Source: Pseudanabaena biceps (GTDB taxonomy: Bacteria; Cyanobacteriota; Cyanobacteriia; Pseudanabaenales; Pseudanabaenaceae). From it: 64,000 nucleotides of DNA. Position 1 is the first letter of the stretch, and each line of letters begins with the position of its first letter. The stretch covers positions 744,001 to 808,000 of the forward strand of contig JAATWA010000001.1 in assembly GCA_013361095.1 (NCBI GenBank), read 5' to 3'. A program made the translations under genes and the position numbers. This document shows positions 46,644 through 54,060 of the stretch, one piece after another. The notes under the pieces were generated by a model, which was not told the DNA's origin, made no database searches, and worked only from the letters and a program-made list of their open reading frames with translations.

Positions 46644-47105
46644 ATGACTGATGATAGTACCGATAATAGCGATAGTCTCGTTGTCAAACCGAAAAAATCA
46701 GGGTTAGCACCATTGATTTTGACATTGGTTGAGTTGTTGCGGCAGTTAATGGAAGCGCAAGTAATTAGGCGAATGGACGCGGAAAAGTTAACTGAGTCCG
46801 AAATTGAGAGAGCTGCCGACAGTTTGCAAGCTCTAGAGCAGCAGATCTTTAATCTTTGTGAAGTCCTAGACATTGATCCCGCTGACCTAAATCTCGATCT
46901 AGGGGAATTTGGCAAGTTGCTGCCCAAGCGTGGCGCATATTATCCAGACAAATCATCTGGTGAGTCTTCGATTTTGGAGTTGCTCGATCGCTTGATTAGT
47001 ACAGGCATTGTGTTAGAGGGTGATGTCCAAATTGGTTTAGCAAATATTAATCTGATTGATCTCAAACTCAAATTGTTGTTAACCTCTGGCGATAAATCTC
47101 AATAA
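46644..47105 (+). CDS. gvpK: Gas vesicle protein GvpK
   Basis: A 153-aa protein. GLAPLILTLVELLRQLMEAQ, then VIRRMDAEKLTESEIERAAD, LNLDLGEFGKLLP and the C-terminal ELLDRLISTGIVLEGDVQIG match cyanobacterial GvpK in length and order. GvpK is an accessory protein of gas vesicle assembly. No gvpA, gvpC, gvpN, gvpJ, gvpF/L or gvpG lies in this window. It is an isolated copy linked to a DUF2808 gene and may be a remnant or a distant member of a split cluster. Confidence 0.9.
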   Translation: MTDDSTDNSDSLVVKPKKSGLAPLILTLVELLRQLMEAQVIRRMDAEKLTESEIERAADSLQALEQQIFNLCEVLDIDPADLNLDLGEFGKLLPKRGAYYPDKSSGESSILELLDRLISTGIVLEGDVQIGLANINLIDLKLKLLLTSGDKSQ

Positions 47106-47142
47106 TTTTTGAGCGCAACGCGCTGTAAGTGTTGCGGTTGAA

Positions 47143-47784
47143 CTACTTAGCGTAAACAGAGGCTTGCATTTTATCCATTAATTCTCTAAAGCGATCGCTA
47201 TACAACCGATAGCTTAGGGGATGAGCAATTAAACGCGCCGTACTTTGGTACAAAACCTCAATTTCCACCAAACCGTTATCTTTGAGCGTGCGTCCTGTTG
47301 AAACCAAATCCACGATCGCCTCAGCCATTCCTGTGATCGGTCCCAACTCCACGGAGCCATAGAGGGGGATAATCTCCACAGGTAAATCAATACTGTCAAA
47401 ATAAGTCCGCGCACAGCCTACATATTTAGAAGCAATGCGGCTATGGGGTGGTAAATCTAACGGAGATCGATAGCGACTCTCCCCTGCAACTGCGATCGAC
47501 ATCCGACAACCACCAAAACCTAAATCTAATAACTTGGCAACTTTAGGTGTTTTTTCGCGCAATACATCTTCGCCAACTATGCCTGCTTGGGCTTGTCCAT
47601 ACTCCACATATACTGGTACGTCTTGCGCCCTTACCAGCAAAGCTTTAGCGGTTCCTGTGGGATCTAAAATTTGCAATTGGCGGTTAGAAGCATCAAGAAA
47701 CAAACTAAAGTCTAGCCCCACTTCTTGAAGTAGGCGGATAGAGTCTTTTAGTAGTGAGCCTTTCGGCAATGCAAAGGTAAACAT
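47143..47784 (-). CDS. hisG: ATP phosphoribosyltransferase, short form
   Basis: A 213-aa HisG(S) enzyme, first step of histidine synthesis. Features are [51 protein letters not shown] and the PRPP loop [15 protein letters not shown]. The short form lacks the C-terminal regulatory domain and should need HisZ, which is not in view. ATG 47784 fits the family; a start at 47865 adds an unlikely N-terminus. Confidence 0.94.
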   Translation of the reverse strand: MFTFALPKGSLLKDSIRLLQEVGLDFSLFLDASNRQLQILDPTGTAKALLVRAQDVPVYVEYGQAQAGIVGEDVLREKTPKVAKLLDLGFGGCRMSIAVAGESRYRSPLDLPPHSRIASKYVGCARTYFDSIDLPVEIIPLYGSVELGPITGMAEAIVDLVSTGRTLKDNGLVEIEVLYQSTARLIAHPLSYRLYSDRFRELMDKMQASVYAK

Positions 47785-47866
47785 AATGTCAGTAAAGTTG
47801 AGGGGTTTTGGCGATCGCGCCCAGTAATTATAGCTGTCGCTAGTCTTGTTAGAACACAAACTCAAG

Positions 47867-47947
47867 AAGGCTAATGGCGGTGCTAAGCGCCGCCATTAGC
47901 CTTAAAAATATAGAGGCGGCGCTTAGCGCCGCCTCTATATTTTTAAG
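47867..47947. repeat. Two adjoining palindromes between hisG and gltA
   Basis: The first palindrome, 47867-47903 (17-bp arms, TAA loop, one G-T), starts AAGGCTAATGGCGG. The second, 47901-47947 (22-bp arms, TTA loop, perfect), starts CTTAAAAATATAGAGG. They share CTT. The unit lies 5 bases from the gltA stop and resembles the paired units at 19566 and 37193. Confidence 0.87.
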
Positions 47948-47951
47948 CAAT

Positions 47952-49088
47952 TTAGCGATGCTCAATCGGTAAATAAGTGACATCATGCAAACCTGTATAG
48001 ACCTGCGTGGGACGGAATAGACGATTGTCAGAAAGCTGCTCCTTCCAATGAGCTAGCCATCCTGGTACACGAGCGATCGCAAAAATTGTTGTAAACAAAT
48101 TACTAGGAATGCCTAACTTCTTGTAAACCAAGCCCGAATAAAAATCGACGTTAGGGTGAATCCCTTTACTAGATAACTTCTCAAATGCTTGTTTCTCTAG
48201 CTCCAGAGCAATGTCGTAGTAATGATCATGACCAAACTGGTCAAACATCTTATGCACTAGCTCCTGTAAGACGATCGCACGAGGATCTTTGACTTTATAA
48301 ATGCGATGTCCAAATCCCATGAGCTTTTCCTTACGTTCAATTTTGCGCTCAAGGTAAGCAGTTACATTATCCACCGAGCCAATTTCTTCGAGCATCATCA
48401 TCACCTGCTCATTTGCCCCACCATGCAAAGGTCCCGCTAAAGTTCCGATCGCTGAAGTGATCACGGCGTAAGGATCAGTTAGTGTCGAGGCAGTTACTAG
48501 AGCCGCAAAAGTCGAAGCATTGACCGTATGCTCAGCATGAAGAGTTAAACAAACATCAAAAATTCTAGCCGCTAAGGGATCAGGAACCTTCTCATTGAGC
48601 ATATACAGAAAGTTAGAGGCATAATCTAGATCGTCGCGAGGCATAACAGGATCATTGCCTTGACGCATCATATGAAATGCTGCCACCATCGTTGGCACTT
48701 TTGCTAGCAGGCGCACTGTTGCCTGATAGATATAATCAGCATCGTGAAAATCACCCAAAGGATAAAACATCCCCAGAGCTGCCACACTGGTCTGGAGAGC
48801 GTCCATCGGATGAGCGTTGTCGGGAAAAGATTTAATCATGTCCCGAATGCGATATTTGATTCTTCTTCTGTGGGTGATATCTACTTCAAATTCTTTTAGC
48901 TTTGCTGATGTTGGCAATTCACCGAAGATTAATAAATAGCTGGTTTCAAGGAAGCTGCTATGCACACAAAGCTCCTCAATGCGGATGCCTCGATACTCTA
49001 GCAAACCTGCTTTCCCATCAACATAACTTATATTTGATTGGGTTGCAGGAACCCCTTCTAAACCGGGTTTATATTCTCCGATCGCCAT
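47952..49088 (-). CDS. gltA: Citrate synthase
   Basis: A 378-aa enzyme, the short bacterial type. It has GLLEYRGIRIEELC near the N-terminus, LHAEHTVNASTFAALVTAST with the active-site His, GPLHGGANEQVMMML, GFGHRIYKVKDPRA (second His) and the catalytic Asp in PNVDFYSGLVYKKLG. It condenses oxaloacetate with acetyl-CoA. The gene is single, bounded by palindromes on both sides. Confidence 0.95.
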   Translation of the reverse strand: MAIGEYKPGLEGVPATQSNISYVDGKAGLLEYRGIRIEELCVHSSFLETSYLLIFGELPTSAKLKEFEVDITHRRRIKYRIRDMIKSFPDNAHPMDALQTSVAALGMFYPLGDFHDADYIYQATVRLLAKVPTMVAAFHMMRQGNDPVMPRDDLDYASNFLYMLNEKVPDPLAARIFDVCLTLHAEHTVNASTFAALVTASTLTDPYAVITSAIGTLAGPLHGGANEQVMMMLEEIGSVDNVTAYLERKIERKEKLMGFGHRIYKVKDPRAIVLQELVHKMFDQFGHDHYYDIALELEKQAFEKLSSKGIHPNVDFYSGLVYKKLGIPSNLFTTIFAIARVPGWLAHWKEQLSDNRLFRPTQVYTGLHDVTYLPIEHR

Positions 49089-49194
49089 ATCTTAGCTACC
49101 TTACAAGATTAATTTAGTTTATTTGATAGCCTATTTTATCGCTATGTACGCTGATGAATGTGCATCTATAACAATAAAGGCAATATTAAGAAAG

Positions 49195-49237
49195 CCAACA
49201 TCAAGAAAGGACGCTAAGCGTTCTTTCTTGATGTTGG
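49195..49237. repeat. 43-bp palindrome (20-bp arms, TAA loop, one G-T)
   Basis: Arms begin CCAACATCAAGAAAGG and close on ACGC/GCGT around TAA. The outer AACAATAAAGG and TTTTATTGTTT extend pairing loosely. Confidence 0.82.
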
Positions 49238-49259
49238 TTTTATTGTTTATGACAAAGCC

Positions 49260-49312
49260 AAAACCCAAGAGAGAATTGCGGCGTGAAGCGCCGCAATTCT
49301 CTCTTGGGTTTT
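49260..49312. repeat. 53-bp palindrome (25-bp arms, GAA loop, one G-T)
   Basis: Arms begin AAAACCCAAGAGAGAAT and close on GCGGCG(T) around GAA. The right flank TATGTCCTGACTTAGCTG, then GACGACAGCTA, is the TATAG-class end. The left end of the unit is lost. Confidence 0.88.
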
Positions 49313-49354
49313 ATGTCCTGACTTAGCTGACGACAGCTAGCTAAAGTTGTGAAC

Positions 49355-49489
49355 TTATTGAAAAGGATTATTGCCTTGTTTGCCAAATAGAGAAGCTTCA
49401 CCCTTGATCACAGCTTTACCAAGATTAAAAGCTGCCCACAAAACTACCAAGGCGATCGGTCCAAGCACGATCAGTACTCTTAAATCCAT
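49355..49489 (-). CDS. psbY: Photosystem II PsbY-like small membrane protein
   Basis: A 44-aa frame on the minus strand: MDLRVLIVLGPIALVVLWAA, then FNLGKAVIKGEASLFGK and a polar NNPFQ end. It has one membrane helix, and the M-D-x-R-V start followed by W-A-x-F-N is the PsbY pattern. PsbY sits at the edge of photosystem II near cytochrome b559. It is a few residues longer than the usual 37-41. AGGTATAAAAAT precedes the start, without a strong ribosome site. Confidence 0.7.
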   Translation of the reverse strand: MDLRVLIVLGPIALVVLWAAFNLGKAVIKGEASLFGKQGNNPFQ

Positions 49490-49582
49490 ATTTTTATACC
49501 TAAAATTAAATAGAAATTGCGTTTAGGTTCTATTATGCCAGCAAATCCCATGATTTCTGGCAACGCTATTGCCAACTTTTTT

Positions 49583-49643
49583 AAAAGCCAAGAAGTTTTT
49601 AAAAGGCTGCCAAAGGCAGCCTTTTAAAAACTTCTTGGCTTTT
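49583..49643. repeat. 61-bp perfect palindrome (29-bp arms, AAA loop)
   Basis: Arms begin AAAAGCCAAGAAGTTTTT and close on GGCTGCC/GGCAGCC around AAA. It is the longest perfect stem in the window. It lies between psbY-like and uppP genes, which diverge. Confidence 0.92.
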
Positions 49644-49719
49644 GATTTTCCCTAAGCCATTTGGCGATCGCCATAGCACAGGACATTGTAAAATTTGCCT
49701 GTATCTAGCTTTAATTTTT

Positions 49720-50562
49720 ATGGAATACTGGCAAGCTTTTGTTTTGGGAATTGTGCAAGGGCTAACCGAGTTTTTGCCAATCAGCAGCACAGCACATTTA
49801 AAAGTAGTTCCCGCGATTTTAGGTTGGCGAGATGCGGGACTTTCCTTTGACGCTGTAATTCAGCTTGGGAGTATTGCTGCTGTGGTTGGCTATTTTTGGC
49901 AAGACCTCAGCAATATTACGACAGGCTCGATCAAAGCCTTGCGCGAAAAAGATTATAAGTCTCAAGAGTTTAAGCTAGCTGTAGCGATCGCCCTTGGCAC
50001 CTTGCCCATTCTATTTGGCGGTTTACTAATCAAAATTTTCATCCCTGACTATGACAAATCCGCCCTACGGAGTCTGACCGCGATCGCGATCGCCTCAATT
50101 GTGATGTCGAGTCTGCTTGCCTTGGCGGAAATCTTTGGACAACGTAGTCGTAGCCCAAAGCGCTTATTTCAAAAAGTAAGAATAATTGATGGCGTTTTGA
50201 TGGGCTTAGCTCAAACGATGGCTCTTGTGCCTGGGGTATCGCGCTCTGGCTCGACCCTGACCGCAGGACTATTTTTGGGCATGGATCGAGTCGCGGCGAC
50301 TAGATTCTCATTTCTTTTAGGAATTCCCGCCATCACCATCGGTGGGCTTGTGGAATTGGTTAGCATTATCAAAAAAGGCTTTGGGGATGTTGGCGCAGGA
50401 CAATTAGCGATCGGGTTGCTTTCGTCGGTGATTTTTTCTTACCTAGCGATCGCGTGGCTACTTAAATTTTTCCAAACCCATACTACATGGGTATTTGTGA
50501 TCTATCGATTGCTTTTTGGAGCATTATTGCTGACGGGGCTAGGACTAGGCTGGCTCAAATAA
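49720..50562 (+). CDS. uppP: Undecaprenyl-diphosphatase
   Basis: A 280-aa integral membrane enzyme of the BacA/UppP family with about eight helices. Signature stretches are VQGLTEFLPISSTAHLKVVP and ALVPGVSRSGSTLTAGLFLG, holding the catalytic Glu, Ser and Arg residues. It recycles the C55 carrier for wall synthesis. ATG 49720 (MEYWQAFVLGIVQG) is chosen over the in-frame 49642. A terminator follows at its stop. Confidence 0.95.
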   Translation: MEYWQAFVLGIVQGLTEFLPISSTAHLKVVPAILGWRDAGLSFDAVIQLGSIAAVVGYFWQDLSNITTGSIKALREKDYKSQEFKLAVAIALGTLPILFGGLLIKIFIPDYDKSALRSLTAIAIASIVMSSLLALAEIFGQRSRSPKRLFQKVRIIDGVLMGLAQTMALVPGVSRSGSTLTAGLFLGMDRVAATRFSFLLGIPAITIGGLVELVSIIKKGFGDVGAGQLAIGLLSSVIFSYLAIAWLLKFFQTHTTWVFVIYRLLFGALLLTGLGLGWLK

Positions 50563-50600
50563 AAAAAGAATGGCAGCGTTAAGCGCTGCCATTCTTTTTT
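50562..50600 (+). terminator. Terminator hairpin after uppP
   Basis: The arms AAAAAAGAATGGCAGCGT and complement pair around TAA with one G-T, ending ATTCTTTTTT. It starts on the last base of the stop codon. The GC stem plus T6 fits an intrinsic terminator. Confidence 0.82.
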
Positions 50601-50785
50601 GAGAGTCTTGCTGCAAACCCCAAACTGGAAAATTGCTAGTTTTGCTTTTTAAAAGATTGCTATATTTGATTACTTCATATACAGTTGTAGATCGCACAAT
50701 CATTCATGCTCGGATCGGGTTTTCAAAAAATTGGTGGTTCACACATTCCAATACCTGTACGGCATTTACCAAATATCTAAACATT

Positions 50786-51115
50786 ATGAGCTACGCAATC
50801 ATCGAAACAGGCGGTAAGCAATATCGCGTCGAAGTCGGCAGATTTTATGACGTTGAGTTACTCGAAGCCGAAGAAGATAGTAAATTAACCATTGATAAAG
50901 TTTTCTTTGTCAACATGGACGGCGACATTTCTATCGGTCAGCCCTTAGTGGAAAGCGCCACTGTAGAAGTTACCGTCATGCGCCATCACAAGGCAAAGAA
51001 AGTAATCGTTTACAAAATGCGTCCTAAAAAGAAGACTCGCAGAAAGAACGGTCACCGTCAGCCTTTGACTCGTATCATGGTTGAAGCAATCAATCTAAGT
51101 GGTCAAGCTGCTTAA
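50786..51115 (+). CDS. rplU: 50S ribosomal protein L21
   Basis: A 109-aa protein starting MSYAIIETGGKQYRVEVGRF, with VEVTVMRHHKAKKVIVYKMR and a C-terminal KKTRRKNGHRQPLTRIMVEA. The ATG at 50786 matches the family exactly, and upstream codons to 50633 are not part of it. It is followed after 81 bases by rpmA, the normal partner. Confidence 0.97.
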   Translation: MSYAIIETGGKQYRVEVGRFYDVELLEAEEDSKLTIDKVFFVNMDGDISIGQPLVESATVEVTVMRHHKAKKVIVYKMRPKKKTRRKNGHRQPLTRIMVEAINLSGQAA

Positions 51116-51196
51116 TTCCCGTAATTATCAACAAATTTGGCTTTGCAAAATCTTTTGATAAGCACCTTTTAATCATTCATTGAGGATACAAAACAA

Positions 51197-51484
51197 ATGG
51201 CACATAAGAAGGGTACAGGTAGTACAAGAAACGGTCGTGACTCTAATGCTAAGCGCCTAGGTGTAAAGCGTTACGGTGGTCAAGTCGTTAAGGCTGGTAG
51301 CATCCTTGTACGTCAACGCGGCACTAAGTTTCATCCTGGTAATAACGTTGGTCGCGGCAGCGATGACACTCTATATGCAACTGTTGATGGAGTTGTCACT
51401 TTTGAGCGTTTCGGTAAAACCCGCAAGAAGATCAGTGTATATGCACCTGTAGCTGTAGAAGTCGCAGAAGCTGAAGTTGCTTAA
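51197..51484 (+). CDS. rpmA: 50S ribosomal protein L27
   Basis: A 95-aa protein: [40 protein letters not shown] and [20 protein letters not shown]. The start lacks the cleavable N-terminal extension found in Firmicutes. It contributes to the peptidyl transferase centre. Upstream is a GAGGATACAAAAC leader with a weak ribosome site. Confidence 0.97.
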   Translation: MAHKKGTGSTRNGRDSNAKRLGVKRYGGQVVKAGSILVRQRGTKFHPGNNVGRGSDDTLYATVDGVVTFERFGKTRKKISVYAPVAVEVAEAEVA

Positions 51485-51497
51485 CTTTTGCCTTAAT

Positions 51498-51546
51498 TCA
51501 AACAAAAAAGAAAGCATCGCTTCGCGATGCTTTCTTTTTTGTTTGA
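51498..51546 (+). terminator. 49-bp A/T-armed palindrome after rpmA
   Basis: The arms TCAAACAAAAAAGAAAGCATCGC and complement pair around TTC, with TTTCTTTTTTG in the right arm. It lies 13 bases after the stop. It has the same build as the hairpins after infB and lepA. Confidence 0.82.
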
Positions 51547-51550
51547 GATG

Positions 51551-51575
51551 AGTGGCGGCGCAAAGCGCCGCCACT
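51551..51575. repeat. 25-bp GC palindrome (11-bp arms, AAA loop)
   Basis: AGTGGCGGCGC and complement flank AAA. It looks like the bare core of a larger copy and is the last palindrome before the accessory island. It ends 5 bases before the opposing gene's stop. Confidence 0.85.
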
Positions 51576-51580
51576 TAAAG

Positions 51581-51991
51581 CTACAGAAACTCATAGCGAT
51601 GCAATATGTCTTTGAGCCTATCAATTTGAATGGGCTTACTAATGTAATCATCCATGCCCGCCTCAAAACACATAGTCTGATCGCCATCAGTGGCATTGGC
51701 AGTGATGGCAACGATCACTATTGGCTTTAAGTTTGATATCGACTCCTGTTGACGAATGTACCTAGTTGCGGCTAAACCATCCATTTCAGGCATCTGCACA
51801 TCCATAAGAATAAGACTGTAAGACTTATCTGCGATCGCCTGAATTACCTGTTGTCCATTAGCAACTACATCTGCTTGATAACCTAAGTGCTTTAATATTC
51901 GAGTTGCTACTTTTTGGTTGACAGGATTATCTTCGGCGAGCAATATGCTAAAGCTAGACATACTTGAATCAGGCTCTATTGATACGCTCAT
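51581..51991 (-). CDS. Single-domain response regulator (receiver only)
   Basis: A 136-aa protein with one CheY-like receiver: SILLAEDNPVNQKVATRILK (acidic pair), LILMDVQMPEMDG (phospho-Asp), IVAITANATDGDQ (Thr/Ser switch) and DDYISKPIQIDRL (Lys). The NPVNQKVA pattern is usual in receivers attached to hybrid kinases. Here it stands alone with no kinase nearby. The start may be at residue 1 or 11 (MSSFSILLAED). Confidence 0.9.
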   Translation of the reverse strand: MSVSIEPDSSMSSFSILLAEDNPVNQKVATRILKHLGYQADVVANGQQVIQAIADKSYSLILMDVQMPEMDGLAATRYIRQQESISNLKPIVIVAITANATDGDQTMCFEAGMDDYISKPIQIDRLKDILHRYEFL

Positions 51992-52078
51992 GATCGTACA
52001 TTGCAGATATTATTCCTAAAGTATAGTTCTTGAGGGTAATTAAGATATGACGTTCCTAAGTACCTCGGCTTTCAAAAA

Positions 52079-52675
52079 TTATCCCAGACCACACAATGAT
52101 AGCTTTTGAAATAGTTGGGACAATGGCATTGTAAATCCAGCAATAACCTCTTCACCATCTAAAGACTCGGATTGTTTGAGTAGACAATCAGGTTCTTGGG
52201 CTGAGCGATAGACTAATACATAACGCAATTTAAGATTGATCACCCAAACTAAGCGTGAGCCATTCTCGAAATATTCCACAATTTTTTGATCAATTTCGGC
52301 GATCGTGTTATTAGGTGAGAGAACCTCGATCACTAAGTCAGGTGAGCCATCTAAAAATCCATCAGGCAATTCAGTCAAGCCTTTTAACTTATCTCTAGAC
52401 ACAAAGGAAATATCAGGCGATCGCTTGTTCCCATTTTTCATCGTGAAGGCTGTACTAGAGTCAAGAATAATTCCCAGTTCTCTAGGTAAGATGTAATTCA
52501 TCAGCGCCATAACGAGAAAGCTGCAAGTATATCCGTGTAAAGCTCCCGAATTTCCCCTATCAATTAGTTCCCCATTAACAAGCTCGTAACATTTGCCATC
52601 TGTTAATGCCATTAGTTCGGCATCTGTCCAGATTTTCTTAGTTGTTGTTGGGGGTGAAAGTGCGATCGGGGACAT
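52079..52675 (-). CDS. Uma2 family (DUF820) protein
   Basis: A 198-aa protein with standard Uma2 motifs: DAELMALTDGKCYELVNGEL, GNKRSPDISFVSRDKLKG, SPDLVIEVLSPNNTIAE and KIVEYFENGSRLVWVINLKL. These are nuclease-fold proteins of unknown role. The DUF433 gene ends 17 bases upstream, and the two look co-transcribed. The leader bases are shared with a second site at 53527. Confidence 0.88.
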   Translation of the reverse strand: MSPIALSPPTTTKKIWTDAELMALTDGKCYELVNGELIDRGNSGALHGYTCSFLVMALMNYILPRELGIILDSSTAFTMKNGNKRSPDISFVSRDKLKGLTELPDGFLDGSPDLVIEVLSPNNTIAEIDQKIVEYFENGSRLVWVINLKLRYVLVYRSAQEPDCLLKQSESLDGEEVIAGFTMPLSQLFQKLSLCGLG

Positions 52676-52692
52676 ATAAAACTTCTGCTTGG

Positions 52693-53025
52693 TTAAGTCG
52701 AAGGAAGGCTTGCGAGAATTAGTCTGTTTCGTAATCCTTGTGGATCGAACCTTGCCTCGTTCATTTTGCGGATTGTTTGTGCTTGATTTTGCCTTTGCTG
52801 TAAATATGCTTCGACTTCTTGCTGATGATTGAGGTAAAAACTAATTGTGGTGTAGACATCAGCTAGTTTTAGGGATGGATAACGATAAACAATTTCTTCA
52901 GCAGTTGCACCATTTTGAAATGTTTTGATGACTGTATCGAGGGTGACACGGGTTTTGCCAACGCGCACTACACCATCAATGTCGGTTTTGAGTGGAACTG
53001 GTTCAGCAGTAACTACTAACGTCAT
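52693..53025 (-). CDS. DUF433 domain protein (antitoxin-like)
   Basis: A 110-aa protein. The DUF433 winged-helix core reads DGVVRVGKTRVTLDTVIKTF, NGATAEEIVYRYPSLKLADV and YTTISFYLNHQQEVEAYLQQ. DUF433 proteins are antitoxin-like and usually pair with a DUF5615 PIN-like toxin, which is missing here. The downstream neighbour is a Uma2 gene instead. Its tail, FDPQGLRNRLILASLPST, has a close copy at 53544-53615. Confidence 0.82.
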   Translation of the reverse strand: MTLVVTAEPVPLKTDIDGVVRVGKTRVTLDTVIKTFQNGATAEEIVYRYPSLKLADVYTTISFYLNHQQEVEAYLQQRQNQAQTIRKMNEARFDPQGLRNRLILASLPST

Positions 53026-53065
53026 AATATTTTTATATTGACTAATGTTAAATATCGCTCAACCT

Positions 53066-53332
53066 TTACCGATCTAAAATCGCATCATAATCGCTATGTA
53101 TGCCAATCCAAAACCAGACAATCCCTTCAGGCTTTTCGACTCCAAGCGCTCGATAATTATCGGTGATCCTCACAGACCATAATTGTTTACGCTTGCCAAC
53201 TTTCTTAAAGTGAAGTGAAGGATGTAAAGGATTGTTTTTCAACAATTCATAGTTTTTGTCGGCGAGTGTTTGGATTTCTTTTGGAAGTTTGTTATATGCT
53301 TGCCAAAATCTAGGCAGAGTCAGGTGATTCAT
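53066..53332 (-). CDS. RelE/ParE-like toxin of a type II toxin-antitoxin pair
   Basis: An 88-aa protein with the RelE/ParE fold: LPRFWQAYNKLPKEIQTLAD, HPSLHFKKVGKRKQLWSVRI, DNYRALGVEKPEGIVWFWIG and a terminal HSDYDAIL. Such toxins cleave mRNA or poison gyrase. The start overlaps the antitoxin stop by 4 bases (ATGA), the usual antitoxin-first order. Confidence 0.85.
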   Translation of the reverse strand: MNHLTLPRFWQAYNKLPKEIQTLADKNYELLKNNPLHPSLHFKKVGKRKQLWSVRITDNYRALGVEKPEGIVWFWIGIHSDYDAILDR

Positions 53333-53526
53333 AAACTTTTGGCTAGCCCTGCTTCGTACTCGCTATCAATCTCATCTAATAATTGATCGAGCTTTCCAGA
53401 ATCAAGATCCTCTTCTATTTGCTGACCCCATAATTGCTCATGGTAATCTATTAGCCATGATGTTAAACTCGCTAATTCTTTTGTAGACAGTTTTTTGATT
53501 GCTGTTTCAAGTTCTTGAATGCTCAT
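53329..53526 (-). CDS. Antitoxin partner of the RelE/ParE-like toxin
   Basis: A 65-aa acidic, helical protein: MSIQELETAIKKLSTKELAS, LTSWLIDYHEQLWGQQIEED and a C-terminal LDEIDSEYEAGLAKSL. No clear DNA-binding motif is visible. It is assigned by its size, its acidity and its ATGA overlap with the toxin gene. Its leader (ATATAAAACTCCTGC) resembles that of the Uma2 gene at 52675. Confidence 0.78.
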   Translation of the reverse strand: MSIQELETAIKKLSTKELASLTSWLIDYHEQLWGQQIEEDLDSGKLDQLLDEIDSEYEAGLAKSL

Positions 53527-53543
53527 ATAAAACTCCTGCGTGC

Positions 53544-53615
53544 TTAAGTCAAAGGAAGATTTGAGGAAATGGGTCTATCTCGTAATCCTTGCGGATCAAA
53601 TCTTGACTCATTCAT
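53544..53615 (-). pseudogene. Tail fragment of a second DUF433-type gene
   Basis: On the minus strand 23 codons, MNESRFDPQGLRDRPISSNL then PLT and stop, match the C-terminus of the DUF433 protein at 52693 (MNEARFDPQGLRNRLILASL). The following 20 bases also match the spacer between that gene and Uma2. The rest of the gene is absent. It marks a recombination or deletion joint next to the toxin-antitoxin pair. Confidence 0.75.
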
Positions 53616-53635
53616 TATTACTGTATATAAAAATC

Positions 53636-54058
53636 CTAAATATCAATACCAAACTTGCGAACTCGTAATCTATTAATTTCAGATTCGGTAGCGATTTTCT
53701 TCAATGCTTCTATTGCTTTTTCTGCAATTTCTTTATACTGATCAGAAGGATTAACAAATCTATTAAATTGCAAACAAGTATTTATATAGGGATAAATATG
53801 TTCTCCTTGTAAAGATTTGAACAAATTATAGTATTCATCAGCAGTTGTACTAGCTAATACAACTATATCATTCTCATTCCATCCGTTCTTGCCAGCAATA
53901 CGTTCAAGCACTTGCTTGGTACTTTCTTTGGTGGATAATTCTTTATATGTATCATCAAATCTATGTACTATTTCAGGATCGATAATATCTCCAAAAAAGT
54001 TATTGCTTGCAAGATCAAATAATGTTTCTTCATCCCTTCTTTCTCGTATATATAGCAA
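53636..54058 (-). pseudogene. C-terminal fragment of the IS-interrupted KAP-like NTPase
   Basis: A 140-codon frame whose first three codons come from the IS end. From YIRERRDEETLFDLASNNFF on, it continues the NTPase frame at 55141-56418 if the IS and one TA are removed. The helical tail (EKAIEALKKIATESEINRLR) has no recognised domain. It is unlikely to be made as a separate functional protein. Confidence 0.85.
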
Positions 54059-54060
54059 TC

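Larger units (their letters stand above)
49089..49354. other. 266-bp gap upstream of gltA, mostly repeats
   Basis: It contains two hairpins (49195-49237; 49260-49312). The rest, between 49089 and 49194, should carry the gltA promoter. I see no coding sequence in it apart from spurious short frames through the repeats. Confidence 0.5.
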
